This document shows, piece by piece, positions 50,900-58,255 of a DNA stretch of 64,000 bases (the first letter of the stretch is position 1; the number at the start of each line of letters is the position of its first letter). The stretch lies in assembly GCF_008040165.1 (NCBI RefSeq), contig NZ_VRUR01000001.1, forward strand, positions 1,383,349 through 1,447,348, read 5' to 3'. The notes below the pieces were generated by a model. That model did not search any database. It had not been told where the DNA came from and saw nothing but the letters and a program-made list of their open reading frames with translations. The translations under genes were made by a program, and so were the position numbers. The DNA is from Flagellimonas hymeniacidonis. Lineage in GTDB: Bacteria; Bacteroidota; Bacteroidia; Flavobacteriales; Flavobacteriaceae.

Positions 50900-50923
50900 A
50901 CATATCTATAATTATAGATATGT
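50900..50923. promoter_or_regulatory. Perfect 24-bp palindrome, ArsR operator candidate
   Basis: ACATATCTATAA and its exact mirror TTATAGATATGT abut with no spacer. It lies 24 bp upstream of the ArsR start codon, where ArsR-family autoregulatory operators commonly lie, and next to a near-consensus -7 box AATATTTG read toward ArsR. Confidence 0.6.
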
Positions 50924-50989
50924 TTTAACGTAATTTTAAAACATGTATTAAAAATGGAAAGCTATTCAATATTTTAATATGGGAAAGCG

Positions 50990-51733
50990 CTAAGATTTTA
51001 CTTTCCGTTTTAAGTATTTATTTATTTCATTATAAGGAATGGTTAATATGATGGGGCCGTCAGCATAGGATGCCACTTCATACTGGTTGTACACCAATTG
51101 AACCCCATCTTTAGTATAGCCTATGTTCTCTGCTAAATGAAAAGTATCACGTTCAAACATAAATCCGGTAGCATTAATGTTTTTATCTTGGGGGATGTCT
51201 TCTTGAATTCGGAATTTGGCTTCCGTAAAACTTTGAAAGCTTTCTAAATCATCAAAAAGCTCCCAATTTTCCAACTCAATTCCCTTTAGTTTATCAAAAT
51301 TGAGAAAAGTAGTTGAGCCATACCCATGTGCGCCTCCGGTAAAAGTGTATGCATTTAAGACCAAGGTAAGGATGGTATCATCTTCATATATTATATCTGC
51401 ATCAACTTTTGCCTCCCAGCCGATGGTCTCTTCCGGGAATTTGGCTTTTAAAGCTTTATAGCTGTTATGAAAAGATGCAATGGCATCCTCAATTTTAGCA
51501 ATGTCCTCTGTTTCATCAAAGGACAATAAGGATATAATTTCCTCTTCCAAAGCACCATTAATGGCTCGGGACACAGCAATGTCCTCTAAAGCTTTTGGAA
51601 TATTTATTTTGATCTCTGGACATGTTTTGCAAGATTCCCCTGTCAACTGTAATGGCTCAAAAGTAAGTTTACCATCATTTTCGCAACCAAGGGAGAGCAA
51701 TAAAAATAAGAGTAGGTAAAAAGACTTTTTCAT
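50990..51733 (-). CDS. DUF3298 domain lipoprotein (RsiV-like)
   Basis: 247-aa lipoprotein: signal peptide with lipobox LLSLGC (Cys17), a cysteine pair in ESCKTCPEI, an N-terminal DUF4163-type region (IPKALEDIAVSRAINGALEEEI) and a C-terminal DUF3298 domain with the AYTFTGGAHGYGSTTFLNFD segment. The latter motif is the known TGGAHG signature of RsiV/PdaC-type proteins, which in Firmicutes bind lysozyme. I start at ATG 51733, where a proper lipoprotein signal begins; the frame extends 20 codons upstream through a promoter box (51762-51755). It diverges from the trans-sulfuration gene. Confidence 0.83.
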   Translation of the reverse strand: MKKSFYLLLFLLLSLGCENDGKLTFEPLQLTGESCKTCPEIKINIPKALEDIAVSRAINGALEEEIISLLSFDETEDIAKIEDAIASFHNSYKALKAKFPEETIGWEAKVDADIIYEDDTILTLVLNAYTFTGGAHGYGSTTFLNFDKLKGIELENWELFDDLESFQSFTEAKFRIQEDIPQDKNINATGFMFERDTFHLAENIGYTKDGVQLVYNQYEVASYADGPIILTIPYNEINKYLKRKVKS

Positions 51734-51754
51734 AAAGTGGGGTTTTAGGGAGTT

Positions 51755-51762
51755 CAAAAATA
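51755..51762 (-). promoter_or_regulatory. -7 box upstream of DUF3298 lipoprotein gene
   Basis: TATTTTTG on the minus strand, exact TAnnTTTG match, ends 21 nt before the ATG. Confidence 0.5.
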
Positions 51763-51770
51763 AGACAACA

Positions 51771-51801
51771 TTGATTACTCCAAAAGATAACAATACATTT
51801 G
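51771..51801 (+). promoter_or_regulatory. Canonical Bacteroidota promoter of the trans-sulfuration gene
   Basis: TTG at 51771-51773, a 20-nt spacer and TACATTTG at 51794-51801 match the TTG-N20-TAnnTTTG arrangement used by the primary sigma factor of this phylum. The ATG lies 18 nt further downstream (51820). The pair is the clearest promoter in the window. Confidence 0.7.
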
Positions 51802-51819
51802 TACGCAGATTTATACAAA

Positions 51820-52974
51820 ATGAGCAAAAAAGACTTAAAATTCAACAGCAAAACCATTCACGGAGGCCAGCATCCAGATAAAGCGTATGGCGCAGTAATG
51901 CCTCCTATTTATCAAACTTCAACCTATGCCCAAACTACCCCGGGGGGGCACCAAGGGTTTGAATATTCACGGAGTGCCAACCCAACGAGAACGGCATTGG
52001 AGAATGCTTTGGCTAGCATTGAAAATGGGGTTTATGGACTTGCCTTTGCCAGTGGTTTGTCCGCAATGGATGCGGTAATAAAATTGTTGAATCCAGGTGA
52101 TGAGGTAGTTTCTACCAACGATTTATACGGAGGCAGCTACCGTTTGTTCAAACAGATTTTTGAAAAATATGGAATTACCTTCCATTTTGTTGGGATGCAA
52201 AGCATTGATGCGATTGCGGAAAAAATCAATAACAACACAAAGCTGATTTGGGTTGAAACACCAACCAATCCAATGATGAATGTTATCGATGTAAAAGCGG
52301 TGTCAAGTTTGGCCAAAAAGCACAATTTACTTTTGGCGGTGGATAATACGTTTGCCACACCATATTTGCAACGGCCTTTGGATCTTGGGGCAGATATTGT
52401 AATGCATTCAGCTACCAAATACTTGGGAGGACACAGTGATGTTGTCGTAGGGGCTCTGGTTGTAAAGGATAAAGAATTGGCGGACAAGTTGTATTTTATT
52501 CAAAATGCTAGTGGTGCTGTTTGTGGACCTATGGACAGTTTTTTAACATTGAGGGGAATAAAAACACTTCATGTGCGCATGCAAAGGCACTGTGAAAATG
52601 GAAAAGCTATTGCTGAATATTTGGTGAATCACCCAAAAATTGAAAAAGTATATTGGCCAGGATTCGAAACACATCCTAATCATGATGTTGCCAAAAACCA
52701 AATGGATGACTTTGGCGGTATGATTTCTTTTATTACCAAGGGCAGCAATTATGATGAGGCCATTAAGATTGTAGAAAGATTGCAAGTTTTCACCCTAGCT
52801 GAATCCTTGGGAGGGGTAGAAAGTTTGGCGGGGCATCCTGCAAGTATGACACATGCCAGTATTCCGAAGGAAGAACGTGAAAAAAGTGGTGTAGTAGATG
52901 CATTAATTCGCCTTAGTGTGGGTATAGAAGATGCGGATGATTTAATAGCAGATTTAGAACAAGCCATAGGATAA
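51820..52974 (+). CDS. Cystathionine gamma-synthase/lyase (trans-sulfuration PLP enzyme)
   Basis: 384-aa PLP enzyme of the Cys/Met metabolism family. YSRSANPTRTALENALASIE is the N-terminal substrate-site signature, and SATKYLGGHSDVVVGA contains the PLP lysine. ETPTNPMMNVIDV, AVDNTFATPYLQRPLDLGAD and SLGGVESLAGHPASMTHASI are the usual conserved blocks. Motifs do not decide between cystathionine gamma-synthase, beta- or gamma-lyase and homocysteine-forming variants. Start at ATG 51820: the first possible start (TTG, 51799) lies inside the promoter -7 box. It has a single-gene promoter and no close partner. Confidence 0.92.
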   Translation: MSKKDLKFNSKTIHGGQHPDKAYGAVMPPIYQTSTYAQTTPGGHQGFEYSRSANPTRTALENALASIENGVYGLAFASGLSAMDAVIKLLNPGDEVVSTNDLYGGSYRLFKQIFEKYGITFHFVGMQSIDAIAEKINNNTKLIWVETPTNPMMNVIDVKAVSSLAKKHNLLLAVDNTFATPYLQRPLDLGADIVMHSATKYLGGHSDVVVGALVVKDKELADKLYFIQNASGAVCGPMDSFLTLRGIKTLHVRMQRHCENGKAIAEYLVNHPKIEKVYWPGFETHPNHDVAKNQMDDFGGMISFITKGSNYDEAIKIVERLQVFTLAESLGGVESLAGHPASMTHASIPKEEREKSGVVDALIRLSVGIEDADDLIADLEQAIG

Positions 52975-53025
52975 TCATCTTTGCAAAATTTTTAAAAAAA
53001 GCCTATTTAAATTATGTAAATAGTA

Positions 53026-53033
53026 TAATTTTG
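53026..53033 (+). promoter_or_regulatory. -7 box upstream of gdhA
   Basis: TAATTTTG, exact TAnnTTTG match, 47 nt before the gdhA ATG. The -33 region is AT-rich without a clear TTG. Confidence 0.5.
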
Positions 53034-53080
53034 CCGCTAAATTCCTAATTCATTAAAAACAACGAATACTAATCCGTTTT

Positions 53081-54424
53081 ATGGAAGCAAAAATCAAAGC
53101 ATTTATGGATGAGGTGAAGACCAGAAATGGTCACGAACCAGAATTCATCCAAGCGGTACAGGAGGTAGCAGAGACTGTTATCCCGTATATTGTGAAGCAT
53201 GATATCTATCATGGAAAAAATATCCTTTTAAGAATGGTTGAGCCAGAGCGATTGATTTCTTTTCGTGTGGCTTGGGTAGATGATGATGGAGATATTCATG
53301 TAAACCGAGGATATCGGGTTCAAATGAATTCTGCTATAGGACCATATAAAGGAGGCCTTAGGTTTCATCCAACGGTAAATGCCAGTGTTCTAAAATTCTT
53401 GGCCTTTGAACAAGTTTTTAAGAATAGTTTGACGACCCTGCCCATGGGCGGTGGTAAAGGAGGTTCAGATTTTGACCCTAAAGGAAAGTCGGATGATGAG
53501 GTCATGCGTTTTTGCCATGCCTTTATGTTGGAATTGAACAGACATATTGGTCCAAATACAGATGTTCCAGCCGGCGACATTGGTGTAGGAGCACGTGAAA
53601 TCGGATTCCTTTTCGGAATGTACAAAAAGATACGAAACGAGTTTACAGGAGTATTGACCGGAAAAGGTCGTTCTTGGGGTGGGTCATTGATCCGTCCAGA
53701 AGCTACTGGATATGGAACTGTTTATTTTGCTGACAGTATGCTAAAAGGAAAAGGAGATTCTTTTAAAGGTAAAAATGTTGTGATTTCTGGTTCTGGAAAT
53801 GTAGCACAGTATGCAGCAGAGAAGGTTTTACAGCTTGGAGGCAAAGTCCTCACATTATCAGATTCAGGAGGTTATATCTATGATAAAGATGGTATAGATG
53901 CTGATAAACTTGCTTTTGTAATGGATTTGAAAAATAACAGAAGGGGAAGAATATCAGAATATACAGATAAATACGCATCTGCAGAGTTCCATAAAAGAAA
54001 GACACCATGGGAAGTTACATGTGATGTGGCCTTACCCTGTGCAACGCAGAACGAATTGAATGGAGACGACGCTGTTGTTTTGATAAAAAATGGATGTGTT
54101 GCCGTTGCAGAAGGCGCTAATATGCCTTCTACGCCAGAAGCAATACATGCTTTCCATGAAGCAAAAATCTTGTTTGCTCCGGGGAAAGCGTCAAATGCTG
54201 GAGGAGTTGCTACTTCCGGATTGGAGATGTCTCAAAACTCACTTCGCATCAGCTGGACACGTGAAGAAGTTGATGACAGACTAAAAGGAATTATGGAGGA
54301 TATTCATGATTCTTGTATCGAATATGGAAAAGAAGCAGATGGATATTGCAACTACGTAAAAGGAGCCAATATCGCAGGATTTGTAAAAGTAGCCGATGCT
54401 ATGTTAGCTCAGGGAGTTATTTAG
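53081..54424 (+). CDS. gdhA: NADP-type glutamate dehydrogenase
   Basis: 447-aa hexameric glutamate dehydrogenase: ammonium plus 2-oxoglutarate plus NAD(P)H to glutamate. Substrate lysines sit in NSAIGPYKGGLRFH and PMGGGKGGSDFDPKGKSDDEVMRFCHAFM; GDIGVGAREIGFLFG and the dinucleotide strand GSGNVAQYAAEKV (Rossmann; preceded by VVIS) follow; AEGANMPSTPEA and KASNAGGVATSGLEM complete the family blocks. The length and the small N-terminal domain match the NADP-preferring bacterial GdhA. A strong promoter box and a terminator bracket it as a single gene. Confidence 0.96.
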   Translation: MEAKIKAFMDEVKTRNGHEPEFIQAVQEVAETVIPYIVKHDIYHGKNILLRMVEPERLISFRVAWVDDDGDIHVNRGYRVQMNSAIGPYKGGLRFHPTVNASVLKFLAFEQVFKNSLTTLPMGGGKGGSDFDPKGKSDDEVMRFCHAFMLELNRHIGPNTDVPAGDIGVGAREIGFLFGMYKKIRNEFTGVLTGKGRSWGGSLIRPEATGYGTVYFADSMLKGKGDSFKGKNVVISGSGNVAQYAAEKVLQLGGKVLTLSDSGGYIYDKDGIDADKLAFVMDLKNNRRGRISEYTDKYASAEFHKRKTPWEVTCDVALPCATQNELNGDDAVVLIKNGCVAVAEGANMPSTPEAIHAFHEAKILFAPGKASNAGGVATSGLEMSQNSLRISWTREEVDDRLKGIMEDIHDSCIEYGKEADGYCNYVKGANIAGFVKVADAMLAQGVI

Positions 54425-54449
54425 GTAACTAACTTAGAATTACAATATA

Positions 54450-54484
54450 AGTGGGCGGTTGAATTACAATCGCCCACTTTTTTT
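54450..54484 (+). terminator. Rho-independent terminator after gdhA
   Basis: 12-bp stem AGTGGGCGGTTG/CAATCGCCCACT (54450-54461 with 54467-54478, one wobble pair), 5-nt loop and seven T. Confidence 0.92.
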
Positions 54485-54533
54485 ATCTTCAAGGCTTAGG
54501 TAAATTATATCAAAACCATTAGTAACAATCAAA

Positions 54534-55253
54534 ATGCAAGTAAACACCAAGGCAATAGTACTTTCTTCCTTAAAATATGGAGATACTAGTCTTATTGTAA
54601 AAGCATTTACTGCATCGGATGGGTTAAAATCGTACCTGCTAAAGGGGGTGCTAACTTCTAAAAAGGGGAAATTAAAAGCAGCTTATTTTCTTCCGTTAAT
54701 GCAGTTGGAACTAGTGGCCACCCATAAAAATAAAGGCACTTTAGAAAGTATTAGGGAAGCAAAAGTGAGTGTCCCATATAAGAGTTTGCATACAGATATT
54801 GTAAAAAATAGTATGGTTCTTTTTTTGGCTGAAATGTTGAGCAATAGCATTCAGGAACAAGAGCAGAATAAAGGGCTGTTCAACTATTTGGAATATGCTC
54901 TATATTGGTTGGATGCACATGACTCCATTTCCAATTTCCATCTTTTGTTTTTACTTAATCTCACAAAATATTTAGGGTTTTATCCTGATACCTCATTTCA
55001 CAATGGAAATTATTTCGACTTGGTAGAAGGAAGTTTTTGCACAACCCCTAGTCTCAATCCACTCATTCAAGGTGAAAATTTAACTAGCTTCAAACGTATG
55101 TTGGGCATAAATTTTGATGCACTTCAGACGATACAAATAAACAAGCCCCGGAGACAAGAACTTTTAAAAATGGTTATTCTGTATTTTGAATTACATTTGC
55201 AGGGATTCAGAAAGCCCAAGTCCTTAGCGGTTTTAAATGCAGTATTTGAGTAG
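54534..55253 (+). CDS. recO: DNA repair protein RecO
   Basis: 239-aa RecO, which with RecR and RecF loads RecA on SSB-covered DNA during gap repair. The N-terminal OB domain shows VNTKAIVLSSLKYGDTSLIVKAFT with its conserved glycine and the KLKAAYFLPLMQLELVA strand; the C-terminal helical domain follows (LLFLLNLTKYLGFYPD). The zinc-finger cysteines of some RecO proteins are absent, as in E. coli. Two bases separate its stop from the true TonB-receptor start; an earlier ATG overlaps. Confidence 0.93.
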   Translation: MQVNTKAIVLSSLKYGDTSLIVKAFTASDGLKSYLLKGVLTSKKGKLKAAYFLPLMQLELVATHKNKGTLESIREAKVSVPYKSLHTDIVKNSMVLFLAEMLSNSIQEQEQNKGLFNYLEYALYWLDAHDSISNFHLLFLLNLTKYLGFYPDTSFHNGNYFDLVEGSFCTTPSLNPLIQGENLTSFKRMLGINFDALQTIQINKPRRQELLKMVILYFELHLQGFRKPKSLAVLNAVFE

Positions 55254-55254
55254 T

Positions 55255-57669
55255 ATGCGCAGCACAGGTTTCACCTTCCTTTTTTTTCTGATTTCCTTTT
55301 CTGTTTTTAGCCAAGAGATTACGGTTCTGGACGAGGATACAGGAAATGCTATAGCCAATATTGCCATTTACAATAGGGATAAATCCAAAACCACAGTGTC
55401 TGATTTTAATGGAGCATGTGATTTAAGTCTTTTCTCCAGAAATGAGCGAATTACGTTCAGGCATATTAGTTATGAAGTATTCAATACCACCAAAGCCCAA
55501 ATAAGCAAAAAAGGAAATCGGGTGTATCTGAGCTTAAAGTTGGAAGAATTACAAGAAGTGGTGATGTCCGTTTCTAAATGGGAACAGCAAAAAAAAGATA
55601 TTCCACAAAAGATTGAATCCATAGATGCGCGAACAATCTCGTTTACCAATCCCCAAACTTCGGCTGACTTACTACAAAATAGCGGAAAAGTTTTTGTGCA
55701 GAAAAGTCAACTAGGAGGAGGAAGTCCCATGATACGGGGTTTTGCCACCAATAGGCTATTGCTATCAGTAGATGGGGTACGCATGAACAATGCTATTTTT
55801 AGAGGGGGAAATATTCAAAATGTAATTTCTGTAGACCCTTTCACCATAAAAAACACAGAGGTCATATTTGGACCAGGATCCGTTATTTATGGTAGTGATG
55901 CCATTGGTGGGGTAATGAATTTTTTTACACAGAAACCTAGGTTCTCTTTTACGGACAGCCTTACTTTTTCTGGTAATGCAAATTATAGGTTTGCATCGGC
56001 AAATAATGAAAACACCACTCATGTAGATTTTAATCTAGGGCAGCAAAAATGGGCATCTTATACCAGTTTTACCTATAATAAATTTGATGATTTGGTGATG
56101 GGAGAACATGGACCCGAGGAGTACTTACGAAACAATTTTGTGGTCAGGGAAAATGGAAACGATCTCTTAGTAACGAACAACGACCCTAGAAAACAAGTTA
56201 CTTCAGGATATGATCAAATCAATTTTCTTCAGAAGTTTACATATAAACCCAACAGTACCTGGAACTATGATCTAGGGTTGTATTATTCAGAAACTTCAGA
56301 TTTTTCAAGATACGATAGATTGATTCGGCCCAATAGTGCGGGAGACGGATTACGTTCTGCAGAATGGTTGTACGGTCCTCAAAAATGGTTTATGGGAAAT
56401 TTTCAATTGACCAAAAAAGGAAAGAACAAGTTTTATGATGGCGTTAAGTTAACCACCGCCTATCAGCATTTTGAAGAAAGTAGAATCAACAGGGATTTTC
56501 AAGAAGTTGACCGGTTCACCACAAAAGATAAAGTAGATGCCCTGTCAATCAACCTAGATTTTGAGAATAAAAAGATAGGGGATTTACGATTGTACTATGG
56601 TGCGGAGTATATTTTCAATAAGGTAAATTCAGAAGGGAGTCAAGAAAATATTGAAACCAATGTAGTTTCTGGAGCAGCATCTCGGTATCCAGATGGAGCC
56701 ACTTGGCAAACGTTTGCAGGGTATATCAGTGGCGAATACAAACTAAAACCCAATTTCACCTTGCTATCCGGAGCACGTTATAGCCAAGTCTGGGTAGATG
56801 CACAATTTGATACAACATTTTTTCCTTTCCCCTTCGATGAAGCTGATTTAATTACTGGAGCCTTTACAGGAAGTGTAGGCTTTAGTTGGTTTCCAAAAGC
56901 AGATTTACAAGTCACATTAAATGGCTCAACAGGATTTAGAGCACCAAATATTGATGATATTGGAAAAGTATTTGACTCAGAGCCTGGCTCTGTGGTTGTG
57001 CCAAACCCAGATTTAGAACCAGAGTATGCATACAATGCGGAAATGGGAGTTCGAAAGAATTTTAAAGATAAAGTGGTTTTAAAAGGAGCCGCTTTTTATA
57101 GCTATTTGGTGGATGCTTTGGTAAGAAGGGATTTTGAGTTTAATGGGGAGACAGAAATTTTGTATAATGGTGAATTAAGTAATGTACAGGCCATTCAAAA
57201 TGCAGCAAAGGCTTATGTGTACGGTTTTGAATTTGGTCTTGAAGCCTTTTTGAATGAGAACTGGTCAATTACCTCAAATTTAACCCTTACAGAGGGGACT
57301 GAGGAAGATGATAACGGAACAGACTCCCCAGCAAGACATGTTGCCCCAACTTTTGGGGATGTTCATTTAATCTGGCAAAATCAAAAATTGAAAACAGATT
57401 TATTTTTGAATTACAATGGTGAAATTAGCTTTGATGATTTGGCACTGTCCGAAAGAAATAAGGAATTTATTTATGCAGTCGATGGTGATGGCAACCCATT
57501 TTCACCTTCCTGGTATACTTTGAACTTTAGATCACGATATCAAATTTCAAATGCACTCAAAACCACCGTAAGCCTAGAAAACATTACTAATCAACGCTAT
57601 AGAACCTATTCTTCAGGTATTGCTGCCCCTGGGATTAACCTTATTTTAGGATTGGGGTATACATTTTAA
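55255..57669 (+). CDS. TonB-dependent outer-membrane receptor
   Basis: 804-aa receptor: signal peptide ending FSQ, an N-terminal carboxypeptidase-like beta domain (about 21-100), a plug (about 115-235) with MIRGFATNRLLLSVDGVRMNNAIFRGGNIQNV and the VIFGPGSVIYGSDAIGGVMNF segment, and a 22-strand barrel ending in the aromatic YTF terminus. The FRAPNIDDIGKVFD/NPDLEPE pair resembles the FRAP/NPNL signature of hemoprotein receptors, but no histidine lies between them, so heme is not supported. I start at ATG 55255, 1 nt after the recO stop; the earlier ATG 55237 gives a poorer signal. Confidence 0.92.
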   Translation: MRSTGFTFLFFLISFSVFSQEITVLDEDTGNAIANIAIYNRDKSKTTVSDFNGACDLSLFSRNERITFRHISYEVFNTTKAQISKKGNRVYLSLKLEELQEVVMSVSKWEQQKKDIPQKIESIDARTISFTNPQTSADLLQNSGKVFVQKSQLGGGSPMIRGFATNRLLLSVDGVRMNNAIFRGGNIQNVISVDPFTIKNTEVIFGPGSVIYGSDAIGGVMNFFTQKPRFSFTDSLTFSGNANYRFASANNENTTHVDFNLGQQKWASYTSFTYNKFDDLVMGEHGPEEYLRNNFVVRENGNDLLVTNNDPRKQVTSGYDQINFLQKFTYKPNSTWNYDLGLYYSETSDFSRYDRLIRPNSAGDGLRSAEWLYGPQKWFMGNFQLTKKGKNKFYDGVKLTTAYQHFEESRINRDFQEVDRFTTKDKVDALSINLDFENKKIGDLRLYYGAEYIFNKVNSEGSQENIETNVVSGAASRYPDGATWQTFAGYISGEYKLKPNFTLLSGARYSQVWVDAQFDTTFFPFPFDEADLITGAFTGSVGFSWFPKADLQVTLNGSTGFRAPNIDDIGKVFDSEPGSVVVPNPDLEPEYAYNAEMGVRKNFKDKVVLKGAAFYSYLVDALVRRDFEFNGETEILYNGELSNVQAIQNAAKAYVYGFEFGLEAFLNENWSITSNLTLTEGTEEDDNGTDSPARHVAPTFGDVHLIWQNQKLKTDLFLNYNGEISFDDLALSERNKEFIYAVDGDGNPFSPSWYTLNFRSRYQISNALKTTVSLENITNQRYRTYSSGIAAPGINLILGLGYTF

Positions 57670-57673
57670 AAAC

Positions 57674-57703
57674 AAAAAAGCCTGGAATTTTCCAGGCTTT
57701 TCT
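57674..57703. terminator. Bidirectional rho-independent terminator
   Basis: 9-bp stem AAGCCTGGA/TCCAGGCTT with a 4-nt loop, A6 on the left and T run on the right. It serves the TonB receptor (plus) and the KEA-rich lipoprotein gene (minus, ends at 57722). Confidence 0.85.
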
Positions 57704-57721
57704 TAATCCATAGAAATTAGA

Positions 57722-58075
57722 TTAATGATCTAATTTATCTTTTGCGTCCTCTGCAACCTTTTTAAGATCATCAGCGGTTTCTTTAGCAGCATCTTTTGCA
57801 TCTTCACCCATTTCTTTGGCTTTGTCCATGGTCTCTTCACCGGCTTTTTTAATACTGTCCAATGCCTGGCTTCCTGCCTCTTTCATTTCCTCACCGGCTT
57901 CTTCCATAGCCTCTTTGGCCTCTTCTGCTGCCTCTTTTAGTTCATCACCAGCTTCTTCAAGGGAATCTGCCGCTTCTTCAGTTGCCTCTTTGGCCTTGTC
58001 TGCGGCTTCTTTGCATGACATCATTGTAGATATCGACAAAGACAATGCAATTACTGTAATTACTACTTTTTTCAT
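57722..58075 (-). CDS. LEA-like, alanine/lysine/glutamate-repeat lipoprotein
   Basis: 117-aa protein with a lipoprotein signal (lipobox TMMSC, Cys21) and a mature part made almost wholly of A, E, K and D in irregular 11-residue repeats (AKEATEEAADS, LKEAAEEAKEA, MKEAGSQALDS, AKEMGEDAKDA). This gives a long amphipathic, highly charged helix with an 11-mer period, as in LEA group 3 and some stress proteins. A membrane- or envelope-stabilising role can be supposed but is not shown. Single gene with its own terminator; no exact -7 box was seen upstream. Confidence 0.8.
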   Translation of the reverse strand: MKKVVITVIALSLSISTMMSCKEAADKAKEATEEAADSLEEAGDELKEAAEEAKEAMEEAGEEMKEAGSQALDSIKKAGEETMDKAKEMGEDAKDAAKETADDLKKVAEDAKDKLDH

Positions 58076-58213
58076 ATAAAATGGTTTAGTGTTAATTCGG
58101 TTAAGGTATGGATTTTAGAAGGAATGAGGATTCAAGAGGTATCATATTTAGGTTAAGCAGGTTAAGGAAATTCAAATACATGATTTGTAAGGCAATAATT
58201 CCAGCTAAATTTT

Positions 58214-58221
58214 TAATTTTG
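58214..58221 (+). promoter_or_regulatory. -7 box upstream of ileS
   Basis: TAATTTTG, exact TAnnTTTG match, 34 nt before the ileS ATG. A purine-rich GTAGGAG at 58245-58250 is one of the few Shine-Dalgarno-like sites in this window. Confidence 0.55.
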
Positions 58222-58255
58222 CAAACTTGGAATTCTAGAAGAAGTAGGAGAAAAT

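Noticed and set aside
51799..51819. TTG start of the trans-sulfuration gene
   Set aside because: Lies within the -7 box of a canonical promoter; the ATG at 51820 is used.
55255..57669. Heme receptor assignment for the TonB-dependent receptor
   Set aside because: FRAP/NPDL-like segments are present but without the histidine expected between them.
57816..58079. 87-aa serine/alanine-rich plus-strand frame opposite the LEA-like gene
   Set aside because: It results from reading the repetitive A/E/K codons in the reverse direction; not a real gene.
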